Source of the DNA: Manihot esculenta
Taxonomy: Eukaryota > Streptophyta > Magnoliopsida > Malpighiales > Euphorbiaceae
Length of the DNA: 64,000 nucleotides
Direction: 5' to 3'
Assembly (NCBI RefSeq): GCF_001659605.2
Contig: NC_035171.2
Location: 4,036,325 to 4,100,324 of the forward strand
The translations under genes were made by a program, and so were the position numbers. Position 1 is the first letter of the stretch; every line of letters begins with the position of its first letter. Below the pieces are notes generated by a model. The model had not been told where the DNA came from. It worked only from the letters and a program-made list of their open reading frames with translations, and made no database searches. Shown here piece after piece: positions 54,711 to 64,000 of the stretch.

Positions 54711-56140
54711 CCAACTGTACCAGAGCTGAAGCCCCTACCAGATCACCTCAAATATGCCTACTTGGGGGCTGGAAATACACTCCCAATAATCATTTCCAAC
54801 CAGCTCAGCGAAGAAGAAGAGGAAAAGCTCCTTGATGTGTTAAGGAAGCACAAGAAAGCAATTGGGTGGACCTTAGAGGACATAAAGGGTATCTCACCCT
54901 CAACATGCATGCATCGGATACTTATGGAGGATGAGTGCAAACCTGTTCGTGAGGCACAGAGGAGGCTGAATCCACCAATGATGGAGGTTGTGAAGAAGGA
55001 AATAGTGAAACTCTTAGATATTGGGGTCATCTACCCCATTTCTGACAGTAAATGGGTGAGTCCCATCCATGTAGTGCCAAAGAAGACTGGGATTACCATT
55101 GTCCCTAATTCTGAAGGAGAGCTAGTATCCACTCGTGTACAAAATGGGTGGAGAGTTTGCATGGATTACAGGAAGCTCAACACAGCCACAAGGAAGGACC
55201 ACTTTCCCTTACCCTTCATGGACCAAATGCTTGAAAGACTTGCTGGAAAGAGCCATTACTGCCTCCTTGATGGATATTCAGGTTTTTATCAAATCCCTGT
55301 TGCACCTGAAGATCAAGAAAAGACCACCTTCACATGTCCATTTGGCACCTTCGCGTTTAGGAGGATGCCCTTCGGTCTTTGCAATGCACCAGCCACCTTC
55401 CAAAGGTGCATGATGAGCATTTTTTCTGACTATGTGGAGAAGATTATTGAAGTTTTCATGGACGATTTCACGGTGTATGGCAACTCATTCCATGAATGCC
55501 TAGCCAACTTGGAGAAAATACTTCAAAGGTGTTTGGAGACTAATATGGTTCTCAACTATGAGAAATGCCACTTCATGGTCAGCCATGACTTAATTTTAGG
55601 CCATATTGTTTCAGCAAAAGGGATTGAGGTGGACAAAGCTAAAATTGACACCATCAAAAATCTGCCCTACCCAACCAGCATTAGGGAGATTAGATCATTC
55701 CTTGGACATGCTGGTTTTTACAGGAGGTTCATCAAGGATTTCTCCAAGATAACTCAGCCTTTGTGCAGGTTGTTACAGCAGGATGTGCCATTTAACTTTG
55801 ATGACAGCTGCAAAACAGCTTTTGATTTGATCAAATCACTGCTGATTTCTGCCCTAATCATCCAGCCCCCTGACTGGACCCTTCCATTTGAAATCATGTG
55901 TGATGCCAGCAACTTTGCTGTAGGTGCAGTGCTGGGACAGCATGTAAGTAACTCTCCTCATGTCATTCACTATGCCTCACGCACTTTAGATACAACACAA
56001 TGCAATTATTCTACCACAGAAAAAGAGTTGCTGGCTGTTGTGTTTGCGTTGGAGAAGTTTCAGTCCTATCTACTTGGAACAAAGGTGATCATCTACTCGG
56101 ACCATGCTGCATTGAGGTATTTAATCAAGAAAAAGAGTCC
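54711..56140 (+). pseudogene. Element H reverse transcriptase and RNase H
   Basis: In the frame entered after the shift, the sequence reads KYAYLGAGNTLP near 54750-54785 and then a full Ty3/gypsy reverse transcriptase: GWRVCMDYRKLNTAT (near 55148-55190), FPLPFMDQML, DGYSGFYQIPV, PFGLCNAPATFQRC (near 55370-55410) and the catalytic FMDDFTVYG (near 55458-55484, both Asp kept). RNase H follows with IMCDASNFAVGAVLGQ (near 55895), TEKELLAVVFA (near 56015) and IYSDHAALRYL (near 56090). A second frameshift near 56135-56158 ends the frame before the domain's C-terminal end. The catalytic residues I can check are intact, so this element was active recently. Confidence 0.9.
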
Positions 56141-56176
56141 AAACCGAGGCTGGTGCGATGGATATTGCTGTTATAA

Positions 56177-57610
56177 GAGTTTGACCTGGAAATCCGTGAC
56201 AAGAAGGGAAAGGAGAACCTCGTGGCTGACCACCTCAGCAGGATACTTTCAGAAATGGAGCCATGCCCCATCAATGAGACATTCCCTAATGAGCACCTCT
56301 TTGCTGTCCAAGAAGAAGAACCATGGTATGCTGATATTGTAAATTTCCTTGCCATAGGAGATTTACCTACTGATTTGCCTAAACACATGAAAGACAAGAT
56401 CAAGAAAGAGGCAAGGTATTATGCGTGGGATGAGCCTTACCTATGGAAGCATTGTGCAGACCAAGTGATCCGAAGATGCGTCCCCAACCATGAAATCTCT
56501 TCTGTCCTAACTTTCTGCCACTCTTACAGCTGTGGAGGTCACTTTGGGCCACGCAAGACAGCCTTGAAGATCCTTGAAAGTGGGTTATTTTGGCCTAACA
56601 TATTCAGAGACTCTTATTTATTTTGTAGGTCATGTGCAAGATGCCAACAAACGGGAAATATTGGCAACCGAAGTGAAATGCCACAAGCACCCATCATGGT
56701 ATGTGAAATCTTTGACATATGGGGCATTGACTTCATGGGGCCATTCCCACCTTCCTTTGGCAACACCTACATACTTCTAGCTGTGGACTATGTGTCCAAG
56801 TGGATTGAGGCCAAAGCAACAAGGGCTGATGATGCAAAAATAGTGTGTGATTTTGTAAAATCCCACATTTTCTCAAGATTTGGTCTGCCCAAAGCCATAA
56901 TCAGTGACCGAGGCACCCAGTTTTGCAACAAGGTAGTAGAAACTCTCCTCAAGAAGCACCATGTCATCCATAGAACCTCTACTGCCTATCATCCTCAAAC
57001 AAATGGGCTGGCCGAAGTATCAAATAGGGAGATCAAGTCCATATTGGAGAAAACAGTCTGCCCAAATCGCAAGGACTGGAGTGTGCGCCTCAATGATGCC
57101 TTATGGGCATATAGAACAGCATATAAAACTCCAATTGGGATGTCTCCATATAGGCTGATTTATGGGAAAGCTTGCCATCTACCTGTGGAACTTGAACATA
57201 AAGCCTATTGGGCTGTGAAGAGCTGCAATCTTGATGAAAAAGAAGCTGGAGCCAACAGAAAATTGCAACTTCAAGAGCTTGAAGAGATCCGGCATGATGC
57301 ATATGAAGCTTCATGGGATTACAAAGCAAAGACTAAAGCCTTCCATGACAAGAATATCTCCATAAAACACTTCCAGGTTGGTGATAAAGTCTTGCTTTTT
57401 GATTCCAGGTTCAAAGTATTCCCTGGGAAGCTTCGGTCTAGGTGGATTGGGCCATTCTTGGTTGAGCATGTCTATCCACATGGAGCTGTTGACATCCGGA
57501 GTCCACAAACAAGCAAAATTTTCAAAGTCAATGGACATCGTTTGAAGAAATTTTATGAAGGCTTTACTGTTCATCTTGTAGAGGAGGTTCCCTTGGACCC
57601 CCTTCCTTAA
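56177..57610 (+). pseudogene. Element H integrase
   Basis: Integrase is read after a frameshift and a TAA (56174-56176, CAA expected). It begins with the end of the RNase H linker ([11 protein letters not shown] near 56215) and is then open to the stop at 57608-57610. The zinc-binding H/H/C/C is near 56517-56650 ([10 protein letters not shown] and CARCQQTGN). The catalytic core shows [10 protein letters not shown] (near 56722), ISDRGTQF (near 56900) and the Glu of [10 protein letters not shown] (near 57027). The C-terminal [11 protein letters not shown] (near 57425) is the usual end module. No chromodomain, as expected for the Athila group. Confidence 0.9.
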
Positions 57611-58182
57611 ACTGCTGAGAAAGACACTGATGTCCAGCCCAAGACAGAAAACAGGGCGCTACTGGGAGGCAGCCCAGATGTAGTGATCTACCCAAATCAC
57701 TAGGGCGATTTGCCCAAATCACTAGGCAGATCACCTGACTGAAGCATAGTAACAAGTGATTGGAGCAGTGATTTGCCCACATCGACAGGCCATATTGATA
57801 GGGCTCATCTCAGACAAAAAAAAAAAAAAAAAAATCGAGCAGTTGCACCAAAGAAGTGATTTACACAGGTGATTTGACCAAGTCACCAGACCACTAACAC
57901 ACCATCAGATGAGGCGTGAACAGTACCAGCCAAGCAACCTCAAGGAAGAAAGTGATTGGGCCAGTGATTTACTCAAATCACTGCCCAAATCATCCTGTCA
58001 AGAAATCCAGAGGGCCAGCAATTAATGATCAGGGCAGTTCAACTACCCAAATCACTTTAAGTAAATTTTCCTTATATATTTTTATTTCCACGCGATCTTA
58101 CTATTTTCACCTCACTCTTCGCTTTCTTCTTCTCCGACGCTCTATCTCACCGATAACCACCACCGGCGACCTCAAGACCACC
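57611..58182 (+). other. Spacer between integrase and ATHILA ORF
   Basis: Non-coding. It is dense in the element's hairpin motif (GTGATCTACCCAAATCACT near 57680, GATTTGCCCAAATCACT near 57706, and others to 58050) and contains an 18-base A-run near 57818. It ends with a TATA-like CTTATATATTTTTA (58070-58083) and a CT-rich leader to the ATG at 58183. Confidence 0.7.
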
Positions 58183-59847
58183 ATGGTTAGGATCAAAATG
58201 AAGGCTACCGACGGACCATTCATGTGGAATAAACTAGGGCTACCGAGACCCAGCCCTTCTGACAGCGATGAAGAAGCAGGGGACACATCTCCACCAGCCA
58301 CCACCAGCGCCGAAACACCACCGGCTACTGGAACAACATCCGAGCGACCCATCTCACCGAAAGTCTAGGCGTATCGCCGGCGAAACAAAGCGACGAGGAT
58401 CGCCCCACCATACACCTCCCCAACAGACCCGATAGCAATCCCTGAAGGCGAAACGCCACCGAAAGCCACCACTTCCACCGGCCAGGGGCAGAAACGGCCA
58501 AGAACGCCGTCACCAACTCCACTGCCACACCTAGAGCAGGAAACAGAGACAACCATTGCTACACATCCTGCGGGTCATGAAGCTAGTAGGGTGCCAAGTG
58601 ATACGACCCGCGATTTGCCCAGTGAGACGCCCAGAGATGTGCCCAGTAACATACCCAGCGATACGCCCAGCGATTTGCCCAGTGATCTGCCTGGCAATTT
58701 GCCCAAACCACCCTGCCCAGATCACATCACTCAAGCTCTAACATTCAACAAAGCTTCTGAGCGCACCAGGCTGGACCAAATATCCTCTCTGCCATATCAC
58801 CCAGGTAAGTATGTACATCATGGCACCCTTGGCGCATTGCGACTCCATACCCAGGTACACAATTTCATCTCTGCTATTGGTTGGGAAAAATTTTTCTCCC
58901 TGCGCATGCCCTCTTTTCTGGAACTCACACACGAGTTCTACACCACATTTTATTTTGACAAAACGGCCATGCACAATCTGCACACACCAGGGACAGTGGG
59001 GTTCAGGCTATTGGGACAGCGATTTCGCTTGTCCTTGCAGGAATTTGGCATAGCCATGGGCTGTGAATGCCCTGAGTCTACTTGGGACTTCCCTGCTACA
59101 TTTAATCCAAGTGCTGCATATCAGGAACTATGTGATAATCCCCCAGATGCATAGTCACCCACCAGGTCCAAGGACCTCTACCTCAGAAACCCCAGCCTTA
59201 AGTATATTCATAGGTTCTTAGCCTATACATTTTCGGGGAGGAAGGATGCTTCAAACATCCTGACCAGAACTGAGCTGTACATACTATGGTGCATGCACAC
59301 ACACAGGAAGATCCATCTTGGATATTGGGTTGCCACCCAATTAGCCAGCATCATTCAGTATCACAGGCCCCTGATTTTAGGCCATCTGATCACTGCCATT
59401 GCAGTGAATCTCAAGTTGTTACACCCTGCACACACTGACCTTTCCCCCACCCACAAACCAACCCCCTTGGACCTACGCACATTAGATGATATGGGGTTGA
59501 TTTGCAAAGTAGGGGATATGTTTTCCATTACACCTGCAGGTCCCATCACACCACGCCATGAGCGTATTTTCAGCAGGAGAATAGCCAACCAGCTCACCAA
59601 AACTCAGCAGGCAGCCCCCACAGATGCCCTAGCAGAGGAAACAATGGGAAACATAGGACAGGAACCAGCCAATGAAGTACCTCCAGCAGCTCCCCAGCAG
59701 GATGCACCTCCGCCACCTGAAGACGCAGCCCCCAACCAGACAGTCGAGGCTCGTCTCAGTAGACTTGAGGATGGAATGCACAGGATGGAGCACCTGCTGA
59801 ACCTGCTAGTAGACCATTTTCTACCTCAACACCGTGACAGACAGTGA
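58183..59847 (+). pseudogene. ATHILA ORF (env-position protein) with two amber stops
   Basis: A single frame of 555 codons including the stop runs from an ATG in strong context (ACCATGG) to TGA 59845-59847. It is broken only by TAG at 58366-58368 and at 59152-59154, both explicable as CAG-to-TAG. The central part (about 58735-59290: GTLGALRLHTQ, IGWEKFFSLRMPSF, ELTHEFYTTF, FRLSLQEFGIAMG) is the domain I recognise as the plant ATHILA ORF family, located where retroviruses carry env. Its function is unknown; no signal peptide or transmembrane segment is evident here. The N-terminal third is Pro/Thr/Ser-rich and includes a stretch (58600-58710) made of repeated PSDLPSDTP units, a translation of the element-wide repeat motif. 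The C terminus has a short amphipathic helix-like segment (RLSRLEDGMHRMEHLL). Confidence 0.85.
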
Positions 59848-59964
59848 TTGGACCAATGATTGGCCCAGATCACTGGCCAAATCACCCCCAGGCTAGGAAG
59901 TCCTTTTCCCTTTTCTCTTTAATTTCTATATATATGTTTAACCATTGAGGACAATGTTTGGAAT

Positions 59965-59980
59965 GGGTGTGGGGGTATTT
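59965..59980 (+). other. Upstream polypurine-like block
   Basis: GGGTGTGGGGGTATTT, preceded by ATTGAGGACAATG, closely repeats the true polypurine block at 60968-60982 (AGGTGTGGGGGTATT, preceded by CTTGAGGACAAGC). It lies about 1 kb upstream, just after the ATHILA ORF. Confidence 0.6.
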
Positions 59981-60400
59981 ACTGTTAGGTTATCTTTTTG
60001 CATTGATTACATTGTTTTTTGTTTTCTTTTTGTTTCTTTTTGCATTGTTCTTACCCCTTTTTGCACACACTAGAATTATTTTTCACACTTTCTGCACACA
60101 CACATAGAATTTTGTCTTAGCTTTTGCTATACTCAACATAGATAACAAGGTTAAAAGAGCTTCCCTATCTCATGACCCCATTGATTTGCCACCCCTTTAA
60201 GCCTAAATTGAATCATTCACATTATGTTACCTTCACTTAGGGAGTTTTTCTCTTGAATTGAATCCTTAAATTTGCTAAGGTCAAGGGAAATAAAAATACA
60301 AATACATGCAAACACAATGTTAGTGTAACTCCCTATGAGCTGATTTGCCCAAACTATTATGAAAAACCAGCACAAGCACAAATCATAAACCTGTTCCAAT

Positions 60401-60629
60401 GGTCTAAGACTATGAACTGAGCCTAATAGCCACCTGGAGAAGTGACTGACTGAGTAACCGGGGGTGTATCACCCATGTACACAATCACGTAAAAAGGTCA
60501 GTAACTATTTCAAGCAAATAAGTTTCGATGTCTAGACTATGAACAGAGCTAGTAGCCACTTGAACAAGTGACTAACTGAGTAACCGGGGGTGTATCACCC
60601 ATGTACACAATCGCGTAAAAAGGTTAGTG
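60401..60629 (+). repeat. Two-unit direct repeat in element H 3' region
   Basis: Two copies of about 100 bp (60401-60505 and 60531-60629) share GAGTAACCGGGGGTGTATCA and CCCATGTACACAATC. The rest of 59981-60967 has no supported ORF; a (AAAAAT)n run lies near 60666-60698. Confidence 0.85.
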
Positions 60630-60967
60630 ACTTTTTCAGGCAAGGATAAGAATAAGTGCTGCTGAAAATAAAAATAAAAATAAAAATAAAAATAAAAAAG
60701 GAGAAAGAGAGAAGGTGGCAAGTCACTCCTAGGGGTTGCATTAAACCTAACATAAAAGAATAAGCATGATGGAGTAAAAAACCTTTCTCTTGACCACGGT
60801 AGGTGAAAGGAAACAAGGAAAGGAGAGGATGACCTTAGTGCATGTACACTATACTGTGATACTTCAGCTTAGGAGTCTAGGGGGGCTGATTAAGTGGTAC
60901 TTAGGCTCAAAAGAAAAAGGAGCTTGATTGACTAAGTTATTTGTTGCTTGAGGACAAGCAAAAAGCT

Positions 60968-60982
60968 AGGTGTGGGGGTATT
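60968..60982 (+). other. Polypurine tract of element H
   Basis: AGGTGTGGGGGTATT abuts the 3' LTR start TGATCAAGC. Confidence 0.8.
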
Positions 60983-62549
60983 TGATCAAGCATAATTTAG
61001 CCACATTTTTGATATCTTTATTATTGTTTATTTACACATTTTTTAGCTTAACTTATGGCTTTTACCTTGTTTTTACAAAAAAGGAAGAAATTGGAAAAAT
61101 GGAGAAAAAGTGCAGAAAATGACAGAAAAAGTGATTGGGTCAGTGACTTGCCCAAATCACTGCCCTGATCAAGCTTGAGCAGAAACCTGAACTACCTCAC
61201 AGGAGACTGATTGGGTCAATGACTTGGCCAGATCACCCGCAGAAACAGAAGCCTAGAGCCAAACACGCAGAGAAGTGATTGGGCCAGTAACTTGCCCATA
61301 TCACTCGCAGAAACTGGCCAAATCACTCGCAGAGACAAACTGGACAAACTCACAGAAAGCGATCGGGGCAGATAGGCCAAGCGATCTGCCCAAATCACTG
61401 CCCCTATCACTTTGACAGCAGAAAATACAGCAGAAGCGGGAAAAGTACAGAAAGTCAGATTTTAATTTGGAGAAGTCCAAATCCATCTCAAACACCACCA
61501 GATCAGTCCCAAGAGCCACGCCCTTCACTTAGAGAGTTCCATTCTCAATCAAACACAAAATCCAAGGAGGAATCAAAGACTACAAAGAAGACCAAATCAA
61601 CTTGGGATTTCAAAACCCTAGGAAGATGGAATTCTTCAGCTATAAAAGGGCAGCCTCCAAACCAGCAAGGGGCATCTTCTGATCAGCTACTCAGCATCTT
61701 CTCCCCTCGCTTGAAACCCTGCAGCTTCTTTCTTTTTCCTTTCTTTTCATCTTTTGTTCATTTAGTCCACCATGAGTGGCTAATTTCCTTTCTTTTCTAG
61801 TTGAACTTGAGGAAATTCAGTTTTGTGATGAATTGGGAGATTTAAAACTCCATTGTTAAACTCTTATTTACTTTCAATATTTATGCAATTTGAGCTTTCC
61901 ATAATTATTACTTTGCTTTTAGAATCAATAAGGGCCCATTGCTTTTAAATTGCTTAAGTAATATTGTTTGAATGATTTAGGTCCGTAATTGCTTAGGTTG
62001 TTCAAATACACATTTAATCAAATTGCATAATCTAAACTTGACCACGCGGTTGGCAAGGATAGAATTGGGTTTCTCTAAGTTTTAATACAGTCAACAGTTG
62101 TTCGATACTACAATGCCCCAAGGACGTTACTTGGCAACTTGTTGATTAGTGTTTGATTAGCAAACGTTTCCTAATCAAACTAGAACTAAGGAGGAATTTG
62201 GTTGTGAGAAGCGTCTTCCATAACCAAAACCAATTTATTGAAATAAAATAGGAGTCCTGAACAATCAATGATCAATTCTGAACAAACTGAATAGACTCAT
62301 ACTTCAACTAGAATCCTTTTCCCATTGAAATTCTCATCTCTTTAAATTATTGCTTTCTTTTACTTTCTAGATTTAATTCATCAAAACAAAACCCCCTCTT
62401 TTATTTATTTGTCATTTATTTGCCTTAGTCATAATTAGGAAAATCTTTGGTGTCAATTCCCTGTGGTTCGACCATATTGCCACTATCTGCAAGTTAATTG
62501 TTGATTGTTAAATAGGTTTATTTTTTACGGTTTCGACAACCGCTTATTA
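60983..62549 (+). repeat. 3' LTR of element H
   Basis: 1567 bp, collinear with the 5' LTR. It ends CTTATTA where the 5' LTR ends CTTATCA, so the terminal CA has mutated to TA. The TSD atgcc follows at 62550-62554. The hairpin-motif cluster is at about 61131-61410. Confidence 0.95.
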
Positions 62550-62554
62550 ATGCC

Positions 62555-62612
62555 CATCACCACCACCACCAACACTTTTACTTATCACCGCTATTATCCT
62601 TATTCTTAAGTA
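62555..62612 (+). pseudogene. Duplicate last exon, 3' part (after element H)
   Basis: It resumes the exon cut at 50456. CATCACCACCACCACC and then ACTTTTACTTATC...TATTAT match the end of the intact gene at 46541-46582. The stop (TAA near 62609) is kept. Confidence 0.8.
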
Positions 62613-63083
62613 ATATTATTTAAATGTATTACTAAGTGGATGAACTAAAGGAATGATTTGGCCTCAGAGATTTCAGTATGAAATTATCAGTACTGTTAAT
62701 TTAAGCGTTTTTATTTTGGTTTGTGCTTCCTCTTGCATTTACAAGGGTCTTTTTCATCAACAGTTTGGTGTATGTCTTGCTTAGTTTGGATATTCTATTA
62801 CCTATTGAAAAGCCAAAAGAAACAAAAAAAAAAAAAAGATTATGGTAGAAGATGTCTCCTTTCATCATATGTTTGAATTCATTCCTGATTCTAGCTAATT
62901 AGAAAAGGAGCCAGCAGGAAGGATATCCTGAGCCAATAGACTGACTCCCTTTGTACGCCTGCCTACTAACCATCAAAACATTGCTATCTAATTTGGTTGG
63001 TCAAAGTGCATAGCACTTGATTCCAGAGTGTCGAATTCGAATCCCACCAACCTCTCCCTTTGAGTGTAATGCCCTTTTTAAAC
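62613..63083. other. Duplicated downstream flank, no gene
   Basis: This matches 46583-47390 minus the LINE: TTTGGTGTATGTCTTGCTTA, an A-rich tract, GAAGATGTCTCCTTTC (empty LINE site near 62850) and GGATATCCTGAGCC. Near 62995-63060 a TTGGTTGGTCAAAG...TTCGAATCCCACC stretch recalls tRNA A- and B-box spacing and could be a tRNA-derived SINE scrap. Confidence 0.6.
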
Positions 63084-64000
63084 ACTACAATATTTTTTTT
63101 AAATCAGTAACGAATTCTTTTTGTTACTAATCAATAAAAATCCGTTATAACACTCTTAATAACATATTAGAGTTTGTTACAATAATTTTGTTTACTTATT
63201 CAATAGAAACGGCCAATGAATTTAGTAATCCGTAATGAATTAGTAATGAAATTTAATAATTGATTTTAAATTCGTTACTAATTTTAAATTATATTAATTT
63301 TAGTATTTTAAATTATATTAAGTTTATGAAAAAAAATATTATAAACTAAATGATAAAATTTTTTAAAAAAAGTGAAAAAATTTGAGAGAACAGAAAAAAT
63401 GAGAAAAAAAAAGAAAATTGAGGAAGAAAGGAAAATGGAAGAAAATTATGATAAAAAATAAAAGGAAAAGAGGGAAATTAAAGTAAATGAGGAAAAAGGA
63501 AAGAGAAAATGAGTAAAAGAGGAAAGAAAATGGAAGAAAATGAAAGACATATAAAAAATTGAAGAAAAAGAAAAAAGAAGAGAAAATGAGAAAAATAGAA
63601 AAAAGAAGAAAATAAAAAAATGGGAAAGTATGAGAAAATGAATTAAAGGGAAAAATTTGAGAGAAAAAGGAAGAGAAAATGATAGAAAATAGAAGAGAAA
63701 ATGAATGGATAAAAATAGAGGAAAAAAGAAAAAAATGAGGGAAAATGAAGAAAATGAAAAAAAAAAGCATAACGAAGGAAAATGAAAGAAAAAAAAATGA
63801 GAGAAAAGAGAAGTGAATATAAGAAAGAAATTAAATGAATAAAAAAATAAAAAGATATATGATTTGTGGGTATATTAATATGCGAATTAGTAATATATTT
63901 AATAACGGGCTCAATTCGTGAATGGATTTAGCAATAAATTATTAAATCTGTTATAAAATTAAAAAGAAAAAATAAAGAATTTTAAAAATAAAAATTAGCG
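63084..64000 (+). mobile_element. CACTA-like repeat, left end, running off the window
   Basis: It starts CACTACAATATTTTTTTT and carries CAGTAACGAATT / GTTACTAATC subterminal motifs to about 63290. A purine-rich GAAAA tract (63360-63840) follows, then TTAGTAATATATTTAATAACG. It is homologous to 47400-48560. No transposase is seen; the far terminus is outside the window. Confidence 0.45.

Larger units (their letters stand above)
50457..62549 (+). mobile_element. Complete Athila-type LTR retrotransposon H
   Basis: A full element of 12,093 bp is bounded by LTRs of 1567 bp each and a perfect TSD, atgcc (50452-50456 and 62550-62554). Order: LTR, tRNA-Asp primer site, gag, protease, reverse transcriptase, RNase H, integrase, ATHILA ORF, first polypurine-like block, two-unit repeat, polypurine tract, LTR. 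Lesions seen: TAA 53150-53152, a frameshift within 54672-54735, a frameshift near 56135-56158, TAA 56174-56176, TAG 58366-58368 and TAG 59152-59154. It sits in the last exon of the duplicated kinase/thioredoxin pseudogene. Confidence 0.95.

Noticed and set aside
62995..63060. tRNA gene or SINE from TTCGAATCCCACC
   Set aside because: A B-box-like core is present, but no cloverleaf with matched acceptor and anticodon stems could be built. The other copy (47300-47345) lacks it. At most a SINE scrap.
63363..63770. 135-codon Phe-rich minus-strand frame
   Set aside because: Same cause as above: complement of a purine-rich repeat tract.

Overview
This is plant nuclear DNA, almost certainly from a dicot. 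The evidence is LTR retrotransposons of the Athila, Tekay/Del and Tat/Retand clades, L1-type LINEs, and an intron-rich receptor-like kinase gene. Nothing in the window fixes the species. All family names come from motifs read by eye; no database search was possible.

Layout. 1-31.5 kb (possibly to 32 kb) is a nest of retrotransposons whose left parts lie outside the window. An Athila-like element A (minus) sits in the 3' LTR of a young Tekay-like element B (minus). B sits in the gag of Tekay C (plus), C sits in the RNase H of Tekay D (plus), and D sits in the pol of a Tat-clade element E (plus). E's second (archaeal-type) RNase H is also split by an Athila-like solo LTR (F), which is itself split by a Tekay solo LTR (G). 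Target-site duplications (TSDs) are visible for F (caagg) and G (ctcat). 31.5-39.2 kb holds E's 3' LTR, a decayed LTR element, a long AT-rich gene-free stretch and an internally deleted L1-type LINE.

39.3-46.6 kb is the only host gene I can support. Fifteen exons with GT-AG introns and consistent phases give 943 codons: protein kinase, repeat-bearing acidic linker, thioredoxin h domain with a monothiol WCPPS site, pseudokinase, Asn/Pro-rich tail. It reads as a tandem-kinase protein with an integrated thioredoxin. That architecture recalls plant tandem-kinase immune receptors. A broken partial duplicate (thioredoxin plus last exon) lies at 49.5-50.5 kb and 62.55-62.6 kb, and its last exon is split by a complete Athila-type element H (50457-62549, TSD atgcc, LTRs of 1567 bp each). 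A 5'-truncated LINE with an 18-bp TSD lies just after the intact gene and is absent from the duplicate. Both copies are followed by a related AT-rich repeat with CACTA-like features.

Most noteworthy: (1) the kinase-thioredoxin-pseudokinase gene with a closely spaced inverted W-box pair in its promoter and a very large foldback in intron 9; (2) LTRs of Athila elements A, F and H that share their ends but carry different central modules of iterated palindromes, one of which is shared with the Tekay LTRs; (3) element H, which carries a hairpin-forming GTGAT/GCCCA motif in its LTRs, coding regions and UTRs.
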